This document shows positions 55,209 to 64,000 of a stretch of 64,000 bases of DNA, piece after piece. The notes under the pieces were generated by a model. It had not been told where the DNA came from and searched no databases. It was given only the letters and a program-made list of their open reading frames with translations. A program made the translations under genes and the position numbers. The stretch comes from Cocos nucifera (lineage: Eukaryota > Streptophyta > Magnoliopsida > Arecales > Arecaceae): NCBI GenBank assembly GCA_006176705.1, contig QRFJ01003343.1, positions 110,143 to 174,142 on the forward strand, given 5' to 3'. The first letter of the stretch is position 1; the number at the start of each line of letters is the position of its first letter.

Positions 55209-57062
55209 AAGGTTCTAAAGTATTTAGATCTAATTTTAAATTTATTTTAATTAAAAAATAAGTGATTTTAGATGTCACATGAGATGTGATCAGATCTGAA
55301 AATCAGAAAAAATTAAAATTAAATGATTTGGATCTAAGATTAGAAAATATGCATGACTAGTTCTAAAATAGAATAGTTCTATAGAATAGTCTTGCATGTT
55401 TGCAATTTAATTTGATTAAATCATATTTTAGATCTATTTATTTACTATTTTTTGATATTATAATTATTATAATAACATCTAAAAAATAGCAAATAAAAAT
55501 TATTTAATTTTAACATCATATGAGATATGATTGATGCATGTCTAGACTAGTTGTAGAATAGTTCTACATAGTTGTCTAGATTAGAGTTTATTTTGATAAG
55601 ATCAATTTAAATCTAATTTTTTAGATTATTATGAGATAATTTAGATCTAAAAATATGCATGATTCGATACATGAGATGTATGCAAAATATGCCATGATTA
55701 GATCTAATTTGTATATGAGATATATGATATAGATCTAAAACTATTTTGTAGTATTACATGTTCCTGATTAAGGCATTCCTCTTGGCCGTCCGATCATAAG
55801 AATGAAGAAGGGTTTAAAGGCCCTCTCCTCCCATCCGATGGGGTGTTCTTATGATGTGTAGGGGTGCTGCGCGTTCGTCCTTAATCAGAAATCCAAAACT
55901 TACTTTCTGCAAAACCCTAGATCCTGAAACCCTAGGATTTATTGTGCATATTTTATTTATGAACCCTACTTAATTAAGAATTAAGATTATGGAATATTAA
56001 TTAGGTCTAAAATTGAGAATTTTAGATCTAAGACATATTCATAATACTGGGTTCGGGCTTGGGTAGCTCAATTAGGTCTAAGCGGTTGATCAAACCGAAT
56101 CAAGAGTTGGTTAGATGGGATCAACAATGCTTAAATTGACCAGCCTAATAGGATTAAGTCTGGGTCAAGATCGAGTCACGATCAAGCAAGACCTAATTAG
56201 GCTCAGAGGTTAGAGTCTGGATTGTAGGCTAACCCAATTGGTTCTGGCTCAACAATTTGGTGTCTAAGGTAAGTTTGGCACATACGACCGACTGGTTTTT
56301 AATTGGGAGCTACTCGACCTGAATGCATTCTTGTACGAGTTAATGGCATATCCCTTCCACCGATCTCACTTACCTGGCCATATCTGTTGACTCAGTTCTG
56401 ATTTGAGGTGGTCAATAATCCGAGCTAACCCATGCCACTAGGTTAGTCATAATTGTTATGACTATGACAAGTCTAGTTTAATGAGACCTGAATCAATTCT
56501 CCCTAAGAAAAGATTAAGTCTGAGGTCTTCCACCATTGTAGATGTGCGGGCCCTTCCGAGGGTTGATTGTTCTCGGCTGGATACAGTGGCTCAGTTGCAC
56601 CGGAAAGATGCAACCATGTCTATTAGGCATTGGATGCTATGGGCTGGAGGATGAGTTGGGCTCAATATTTTGGATACGGTGAGAGACTCAATTAGGAATC
56701 CAGTCTGTGCAAATGGTGGGTCTGACTTAACTAAGGAGTGGATCAATATTTCGGATACGGTGAGATTCATGAATTAGAGACCAAGTTTGGGTGCACCATG
56801 ATTAGAGAATCATTGAACAAGAGTTGTTCACTCATTGGCTAACCCATCACCAATAACTGTTAGGTGAGGTGATGAGTCAGTTGGTGAGACCGCACCACCC
56901 ACTAGAAATCATTAATCATGGAGATTTTTGCATCTCTACAGAGGGAGTGTAGGGATCCAAGAAAATAGTGGGAGCTAATTTATTTAAAAATAAAATTCCT
57001 AAATAAATTGGTCAAGTCATAATTACAGTATCTAACTAGAATCTTTGACTCTCTATAGAAAA
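55209..57062 (+). other. Untranslated leader of G1
   Basis: 1.85 kb, almost the same as 59,198-61,059 of G2. Contains the family stem-loop (55,793-55,855). No coding match. Confidence 0.8.
55793..55855 (+). other. Predicted leader RNA stem-loop in G1
   Basis: Arms ATCATAAGAA (55,793-55,802) and TTCTTATGAT (55,846-55,855) pair perfectly. Inside lies a small hairpin CCCAT-CCG-ATGGG (55,830-55,842). Equivalent perfect stems occur in G2 (59,787-59,796 with 59,838-59,847) and B (21,076-21,085 with 21,129-21,138), and a worn one in C1. A role in RNA packaging or dimerisation is a guess from position. Confidence 0.5.
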
Positions 57063-58113
57063 ATGTCTGCGTCCAACCCATTAGCACGTATCCTGGACAC
57101 ACATAGACTGACCGGATCCCAATTATAAAGATTGGCTCAGGAACTACAAAATCATTTTGGGTTCTGAGAAGTTAACCCATGTATTGGACCAAGGATCCTC
57201 CCACCTTACCAGCCCGTCCATCCACTGAACAGAGAGCATCTCTAGAAAAATGGATAGACGAAGATAATAAGGCCAGATATTACATGTTGGGCTCGATGTC
57301 TGATGAGCTCCAGCGCCAACATGAAGATATCGGGACTGCTCGCCAAATGTTGGCTCACCTATAAGAGATGTTTGGTGAACAGAGTCGCGCAGCCAAATAT
57401 CAAGTCACGAAATGACTTTTTAAGGCTAAGATACGCATGATGGGCAGTCAGTCCAAGATCACTGTCTGATGATGATCAAGGACTTGGAAGAGCTTGAGAA
57501 GCTCGGTGTGAAGTTAGACTTGGATCTGCAGAACGATGTTATTCTGCAATCCTTGACTGATGCATATGGGCAATTCATCATGAATTACCACATGCATAAA
57601 CTTCAAAATTTTTTGGCCGAATTAATGAACATGCTGGTCACCGCTGAGCTTTCTATGAAAGGTTCTAAAGGCTCAGTTCTTGCTATGGAATGGACTTCTT
57701 CCAAAAGAAAGTCTTCTAGAAAGAAAAAGAAGTCTGCAAAAAAGCAAAAGGTGGAAGGAGGAAAGAAGAAGAAGGCAGAGCCAAAGAAGAAGGCCGCTGT
57801 CAAAGAAAAGTATTTCCATTGCAACAATGACGACCACTGGAAGCGGAACTGCCCTACTTACCTAGCCACCCTGAAGAACAAGAAGGAAGGTCCTTCTGGA
57901 GGTATGCTCATTATTGAGTCTAACCTTATGGTTTCTTCTGCATCCAGTTGGGTGCTTGACTCTGGTTCTAGTGCTCATCTGTGCACTTCCATGCAGGGTC
58001 TTGTGGATAGCAGGAGGCTGAGGGATGGAGACATGATCCTATGCATCGGTAATGGAGCAAGAGTTGCTGCAGTGGCAGTGGGAACATACCCACTTCGATT
58101 ACCATCTAGTTTA
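57063..58113 (+). pseudogene. gag: gag and protease of copia element G1, broken
   Basis: Starts at ATG 57,063 (MSASNPLARILDTHRL). UBN2-like capsid with WIDEDNKARYYMLGSMSDEL and QRQHEDIGTARQMLAHL, a frame break near 57,105, a stop before the EMFGEQSRA block, and the shared TGA after YQVTK (57,413). Second half open 57,469-58,113: EELEKLGVKLDLDLQNDVI, Lys-rich linker, zinc knuckle YFHCNNDDHWKRNC with first Cys replaced by Tyr, protease active site LDSGSSAHLC, then cut at RLPSSL by G2. Confidence 0.87.
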
Positions 58114-59182
58114 TGTTAGATATATGGTCTGACTGGAGGTTGTCCAAGTTAAAAAAGTTTGTCTTATTTTGTAAGACATTACCTGCCATTTTTGGTCACC
58201 TGCCATTTCTTGTTCTTTGACTTTGGTCAAAAGTCTACCTTTGACTGGTCAAACGTTGACCATTGACACTTTGACTTTTGACTATATGTCATGCACCTAT
58301 TGGAGAGCTGGTGGGAGCCTGTCCCCCTACCAGAACCTGGCAAGGAGGAGGGTGCACGCCACCCTAGGCGTGTGCCCAAGTTGGAGGCAACTAGGAGTCC
58401 TTGTTGGACAGGGACTCCATCTCCTTTTTGGATTCCAATTAGACTTCCTCCTAAGAACCAACTTTGACTGGTCTTAGGCACCATCTAAGGAGGAATCCAA
58501 GGGACTCTATTCCCACCAATCAGATTTAGATCTGATTTCACAAAGGGTTGTGATTGGTTGGGAAGAAGAGGAGTTGGATCACAGCATAGTCTATAAATAA
58601 GACCCTGCGCCCAACTCAAAGATTGATTGAAAAAAATTCCCATATGCCCCAAGGCTGCCTCTCCCCTCTTTCTCCATGCCAAACCATCCTTCTCCCTCTC
58701 TCCTCTCCACGTCCAAAAGGAGTTTTGGATTTTTGGTTGGTGCGAATCCAGATCAAGAGAAAGGCGATCAGAAAGCTAGAAGGCTGCGCTGCTGCAAAGG
58801 ACGAACTGCTGATCTTCAAAAGGAGTTTTGAAGATCCTCCAGAATCAGATCCAGATCTAATTTTTGGAGACGTGATAGAGAAGAAGAGGATCTCCAGATC
58901 TAGCCCAAGTGGATACCGGTAGAGGCCAGGCACTTGCGTGGCTAGATCCAGAACCTTCCGCTGCTTACAGGATCATCAACGGGTAATAGGATTACCCACA
59001 TCAAGGTAAATTAAATTTGAATTTAATTTATCTTATTTTATTTTATTTATTAAAATAATAATAATCAGATCTAAAATATCTCAGATCTGATTAGGATCAA
59101 AGAGAAAAATTTTTGAAATATATCTCTTGATCTGATCAGATCTGAACGAACCTGGATCCGAGAAAATCAGGATTTTCCTTCA
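58114..59182 (+). repeat. 5' LTR of G2 with a 1.2 kb U3 deletion
   Basis: Starts TGTTAGATATATG, then jumps to GTCTGACTGGAGG, which lies 1.24 kb into the G1 LTR (54,181). Ends TTTCCTTCA; total 1,069 bp. It keeps the TTGAC cluster (58,215-58,282) and TATA box (58,592-58,599), so the core promoter is intact. Confidence 0.88.
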
Positions 59183-59184
59183 AC

Positions 59185-59196
59185 TGGTATCAGAGC
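59185..59196 (+). promoter_or_regulatory. Primer binding site of G2
   Basis: Perfect TGGTATCAGAGC, two bases after the LTR end. Confidence 0.9.
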
Positions 59197-59197
59197 C

Positions 59198-61059
59198 AAG
59201 GTTCTAAAAGTATTTAGATCTGATTTTAAATTTATTCTAATTAAAAAATAAGTGATTTTAGATGTCACATGAGATGTGATCAGATCTGAAAATCAGAAAA
59301 AATTAAAATTAAATGATTTGGATCTAAGATTAGAAAATATGCATGACTAGTTCTAAAATAGAATAGTTCTATAGAATAGTCTTGCATGTTTTCAATTTAA
59401 TTTGATTAAATCATATTTTAGATCTATTTATTTACTATTTTTTGATATTATAATTATTATAATAACATCTAAAAAATAGTAAATAAAAATTATTTAATTT
59501 TAAAACATCATATGAGATATGATTGATGCATGTCTAGACTAGTTGTAGAATAGTTCTACATAGTTGTCTAGATTAGAATTTATTTTGATAAGATCAATTT
59601 AAATCTAATTTTTTAGATTATTATGAGATAATTTAGATCTAAAAATATGCATGATTCGATACATGAGATGTATGCAAAATATGCCATGATTAGATCTAAT
59701 TTGTATATGAGATATATGATATAGATCTAAAACTGTTTTGTAGTATTGACATGTTCCTGATTAAGGCATTCCTCTTGGCCGTCCGGTCATAAGAACGAAG
59801 AAGGGTTTAAAGGCCCTCTCTTCCCATTCGATGGGGTGTTCTTATGATGTGTAGGGGTGCTGCGTGTTCGTCCTTAATCAGAAACCCAAAACTTACTTTC
59901 TGCAAAACCCTAGATCCTGAAACCCTAGGATTTATTGTGCATATTTTGTTTATGAACCCTACTTAATTAAGAATTAAGATTATGGAAATATTAATTAGGT
60001 CTAAAATTGAGAATTTCAGATCTAAGACATATTCATAATACTGGGTTCGGGCTTGGGTAGCTCAATTAGGTCTAAGCGGTTGATCAAACCGAATCAAGAG
60101 TTGGTTAGATGGGATCAACAATGCTTAAATTGACCAGCCTAATAGGATTAAGTCTGGGTCAAGATCGAGTCACGATCAAGCAAGACCTAATTAGGCTCAG
60201 AGGTTAGAGTCTGGATTGTAGGCTAACCCAATTGGTTCTGACTCAACAATTTGGTGTCTAAGGTAAGTTTGGCACATACGACCGACTGGTTTTTAATTGG
60301 AAGCTACTCGACCTGAATGCATTCTTGTACGAGTTAATGGCATATTCCTTCCACCGGTCTCACTTACCTGGCCATATCTGTTGACACAGTTCTGATCTTG
60401 AGGTGGTCAATAATCCGAGCTAACCCATGCCACTAGGTTAGTCATAATTGTTATGACTATGACCAAGTCTAGTTTAATGAGACCTGAATCAATTCTCCCT
60501 AAGAAAAGATTAAGTCTGAGGTCTTCCACCATTGTAGATGTGCGGGCCCTTCCCGGGGTTGATTGTTCTCGACTGGATACAGTGGCTCAGTTGCACCGGG
60601 AAGATGCAACCATGTCTATTAGGCATTGGATGCTATGGGCTGGAGGATGAGTTGGGCTCAATATTTTGGATACGGTGAGAGACTCAATTAGGAACCCAGT
60701 CTATGCAAATGGTGGGTCTGACTTAACTAAGGAGTGGATCAATATTCTGGATACGGTGAGATTCATGAATTAGAGACCAAGTTTGGGTGCACCATGATTA
60801 GAGAATCATTGAACAAGAGTTGTTCACTCATTGGCTAACCCATCACCAATAACTGTTAGGTGAGGTGATGAGTCAGTTGGTGAGACCGCACCACCCACTA
60901 GAAATCATTAATCGTGGAGATTTTTGCATCTCTACAGAGGGAGTGTAGGGATCCGAGAAAATAGTGGGAGCTAATTTGTTTAAAAATAAAATCCCTAAAC
61001 AAATTGGTCAAGTCATAATTACAGTATCTAACTAGAATCTTTGACTCTCTACAGGAAAA
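59198..61059 (+). other. Untranslated leader of G2
   Basis: Near copy of the G1 leader. Stem-loop at 59,787-59,847 with arms TCATAAGAAC and GTTCTTATGA. A 66-codon open frame at 60,453-60,650 has no domain and is not shared as an open frame by the other copies. Confidence 0.8.
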
Positions 61060-62335
61060 ATGTCTGCGTCCAACCCATTAGGCACGTATCCTGGACACAC
61101 ATAGACTGACTGGACCCAATTATAAAGATTGGCTCAGGAACTACAAAATTATTTTGGGTTTCGAGAAGTTAACCCATGTATTGGACCAGGACCCTCCCAC
61201 CTTACCAGCCCGTCCATCCACTGTTGAACAGAGAGCGTCTCTGAAAAAATGGATAGACGAAGATAATAAGGCCAGATATTACATGTTGGGCTCGATGTCT
61301 GATGAGCTCCAGCGCCAACATGAAGATATCGGGACTGCTCGCCAAATGTTGGCTCACCTGCAGGAGATGTTTGGTGAACAGAGTCGCGCAGCCAAATATC
61401 AAGTCACGAAATGACTTTTTAAGGCTAAGATGCGTGATGGGCAGTCAGTCCAAGATCACTGTCTGATGATGATCAAGGACATGGAAGAGCTTGAGAAGCT
61501 CGGTGTGAAGTTAGACTTGGATCCTGCAGAATGATATTATTCTGCAATCCTTGACTGATGCATATGGGCAATTCATCATGAATTACCACATGCATAAACT
61601 TCAAAATTCCTTGGCCGAATTAATGAATATGCTGGTCACCGCTGAGCTTTCTATGAAAGGTTCTAAAGGCTCAGTTCTTGCTATGGAACGGACTTCTTCC
61701 AAAAGAAAGTCTTCTGAAAGAAAAAGAAGTCTGTGAAAAAGCAGAAGGTGGAAGGAGGAAAGAAGAAGAAGGCAGAGCCGAAGAAGAAGGCCGCTGTCAA
61801 AGAAAAGTGTTTCCATTGCAACAGCGACGGCCATTGGAAGCGAAACTGCCCTACTTACCTGGCCACCCTGAAGAACAAGAAGGAAGGTCCTTCTGGAGGT
61901 ATGCTCGTTATTGAGTCTAACCTTACGATTTCTTCTGCATCCAGTTGGGTGCTTGACTCTGGTTCTAGTGCTCATCTGTGCACTTCCATGCAGGGTCTTG
62001 AGGATAGCAGGAGGCTGAGGGATGGAGACATGATCCTACGCATCGGTAATGGAGCAAGAGTTGCTGCAGTAGCCGTGGGAACATACCCTCTTCGATTACC
62101 ATCTGGTTTAGACTTAGTTTTGAAAGACTGTTATTATGTGCCTGCAGCTAGCAGGAATTTGATTTCTGTTTCATGCTTAGCACTAGAAGGCTATGTGATT
62201 ACCTTCTTTAAGGACCATTGTAACATTCTTTATGAAAGAAATAAAATTGCAAATGGTTTCCTTATTAACGGTCTTTATCAGCTACATATTGATGTATCTG
62301 TTCTAACTATCGAGCAAAACGTGAATGCCAAATGA
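61060..62335 (+). pseudogene. gag-pro: gag, zinc knuckle and protease of G2, lightly broken
   Basis: ATG 61,060, with an extra base near 61,080 that shifts the frame. The capsid block KDWLRNYKIILGFEKL runs to AAKYQVTK, open 61,154-61,411, then the TGA at 61,412 shared with B and G1. Frame breaks near 61,522 and 61,725 follow. The frame 61,733-62,335 is open for 200 codons: Lys-rich linker, intact zinc knuckle CFHCNSDGHWKRNC (about 61,808-61,849), aspartic protease LDSGSSAHLC (about 61,953-61,982), to the TGA at 62,333 after NVNAK, shared with B. Confidence 0.9.
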
Positions 62336-64000
62336 CCTAGGGATAGTCCAAATGATAGATATCTATGGCACCTGAGATTAGGTCATATAGCAGAAGATAG
62401 GATCAACAAATTGGAGAAAAATGGGCTATTGAGTCCATTGACTTCGAGTCATATCCAACTTGTGAATCTTGTCTTCAAGGCAAAATGACTAAACTCCCTT
62501 TTGTAGGACATGGGGAAAGGGCCACAGATCTCCTTGCCCTAGTACATACTGATGTGTGCGGCCCATTTGATGTGCCGGCTAGAGGCAATTTTGTCTACTT
62601 CATTATCTTTACCGATGATCTGTCTAGGTATGGGTATGTGTATCTTATGAGACACAAGTCTGAAGCTTTTGAAAAGTTCAAAGAATTCAGACATGAAGTA
62701 GAAAAATAAACTGGAAAAATCCATTAAGGTTCTTCGATCAGATCGAGGAGGTGAATACCTTAGCCGAGAATTCCTAGACTATCTCAAGAAAAATGGCATA
62801 GTCTCTCAATGGACTCCACCAGGAACACCTCAACTCAACGGGGTTTCAGAATGGAGAAATCGGACTCTATTGGATATGGTCCGATCCATGATGAGCTTCA
62901 CAGACCTTCCTGATTTTCTTTGGGGACACTCATTGTTAACTTCAATTTATCTACTGAATAGGGTTCCCTCTAAAACCGTTCCTACCACACCATATGAGAT
63001 ATGGCACGGTAAGAAACCAAGTCTGAGTCATCTCAGAATTTGGGGTTGTCCGGCTCATGTCAAAAGACAACAAGCGGACAAGTTAGAGTTTAGGTCCTTC
63101 AGAGCTCGATTCATAGGATATCCTAAAGAGTCATTAGGATACTATTTCTACATTCCAGAAGACCACAATGTGATTGTGAGTCGACATGCCATCTTTCTTG
63201 AAAAATAGTTTATTCAAGATAGCGGCATTGGAAAGCAGATTAAGCTTGATGAGAAAGTCTCACAAGTACAACGAGCTAAGGACCAATTGGAACCAAATCA
63301 GGTTGAGCCAATAAGAACACTACCTCCTCCACCTCGTAGATCGGAAAGAGTTTTCCATCCCCCTGAAAGATACTTAGGTATTATTTCAGAGAAAGTAGAG
63401 AAAATGTTCCTCGTAGGTAATGGTGCTCATGGTGATGATCCCAAAACCTACAATGAGGTGATATCAGATATCGACTCCGAGAAATGGCTAGAGGCAATGC
63501 AGTCAGAAATTGACTCGATGCACTCAAACCAAGTCTGGACCTTGGTAGATCCACCAGAAGGTATAGTACCTATTGGGTGTAAATGGATCTTCAAGAGAAA
63601 GATTGGTGCAGATGGGAATGTGGAGACATTCAAGGCTAGACTAGTGGCAAAAGGTTATAGTCAATGCGAAGGCATTGACTATCAGGATACCTTTTCTCCA
63701 GTGGCTATGCTAAAATCCATCCGCACATTGCTTGCCATTGCAGCCTATTTCGATTATGAAATATGGCAAATGGATGTGAAAACGGCATTCTTAAATGGAT
63801 ATCTTGAGGAAGATATCTATATGGAACAGCCGCTAGGTTTCACATCCAGTGATACTGATCACAAGGTTTGCAAGCTGCAAAGGTCCATATATGGACTTAA
63901 GCAAGCATCTCGGAGCTGGAACACTCATTTCAATGATGTGATCAAAACGTTTGGTTTCATCAAAAATGAAGAGGAACCATGTGTCTTCAAAAAGGTCAGT
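62336..64000 (+). pseudogene. pol: Integrase and partial reverse transcriptase of G2, lightly broken
   Basis: The integrase zinc domain has WHLRLGH (about 62,366-62,386) and CLQGKM near 62,470; one base is missing near 62,440. The core has VHTDVCGPF (62,542-62,568), LRSDRGGEYL (about 62,734-62,763) and SQWTPPGTPQLNGVSE (about 62,806-62,853; catalytic Glu at its end). Stop TAA at 62,707 plus an extra A after it; stop TAG at 63,206 after FLEK. The GYPKESLGYYFYIPE segment follows, then reverse transcriptase with GCKWIFKRKIG (63,577-63,609), QMDVKTAFLNGYLEEDIYME (63,769-63,828; a catalytic Asp) and YGLKQASRSW (about 63,890-63,919). The YVDD box would lie just past the window end. Confidence 0.9.

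Larger units (their letters stand above)
52944..58113 (+). mobile_element. Ty1/copia element G1 (C family), truncated by G2
   Basis: Complete 5' LTR (52,944-55,193), primer site, leader, gag and protease. The internal sequence stops at 58,113 exactly where the TG start of the G2 LTR occurs, so G2 most likely inserted into it; the GTTTA at 58,109-58,113 would be the left target duplication. The remainder of G1 would lie beyond the window. Confidence 0.8.
58114..64000 (+). mobile_element. Ty1/copia element G2 (C family), youngest copy, runs off the window
   Basis: Shortened 5' LTR (58,114-59,182), primer site, leader, gag, protease, integrase and the first part of reverse transcriptase, cut by the window end. 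Coding blocks are better preserved than in B or C1, with a handful of stops and frameshifts. The 3' LTR and target duplication lie outside. Confidence 0.88.

Noticed and set aside
57603..57827. Phe-rich minus-strand frame
   Set aside because: Antisense of the Lys-rich linker of gag in G1; the same pattern is present opposite G2 and B gag.

Overview
This is a gene-free block of repetitive DNA from a plant nuclear genome. It is AT-rich and almost entirely retrotransposon. Plant Ty1/copia elements primed by initiator-tRNA-Met, a SIRE-type copia element, a Ty3/gypsy element with a 3' minisatellite and a CACTA transposase fragment all point to a flowering plant. The overall look suggests a monocot, perhaps a palm, but that is only a guess. 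I found no host gene, tRNA, rRNA or CRISPR array. No coding region is intact: every protein match has stops or frameshifts.

Layout. 1-1,137 is a decayed CACTA (En/Spm) transposase fragment. 1,138-2,451 is a minus-strand LTR with its primer binding site. 2,452-51,964 is one old copia element, E. Its 5' LTR is split by a 3.9 kb non-autonomous element, A (2,642-6,527, target duplication CAGGT). Its gag/pol is split by a SIRE-type element (7,970-51,294). The SIRE element is itself split twice. The first insertion is copia C1 (9,985-29,409, duplication AGCAA), which holds a minus-strand copia B of the same family (13,584-24,019, CTTTC/CTTCC). The second is minus-strand copia D (32,072-46,764, duplication TTTTA). 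One LTR of D is split by a gag-only gypsy element H (32,547-38,746, duplication AGAAG). Removing the insertions rejoins the reading frames and LTRs, so the order of insertion can be read as E, then SIRE, then C1 and D, then B and H.

From 51,965 onward a minus-strand LTR fragment (F) interrupts the integrase of E. It is followed by two plus-strand copies, G1 (52,944-58,113) and G2 (58,114 to beyond the window end), of the same copia family as C1 and B. G2 keeps gag, protease, integrase and the start of reverse transcriptase, and looks like the youngest copy.

Main observations. (1) The C1/B/G family shares several in-frame stop codons at the same positions in separate insertions, which suggests that already defective templates were copied with help from other elements. 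(2) Two elements (A, H) and probably the SIRE copy lack pol. (3) The LTR promoters carry dense TTGAC (W-box) clusters. (4) The RNA leaders carry a stem-loop present in all four family members. (5) Element B has a mosaic LTR. (6) A short degenerate motif array recurs in three otherwise different LTR families. Percent identities and ages could not be computed here; boundaries rest on TG..CA ends, primer sites, polypurine tracts and target duplications read by eye.
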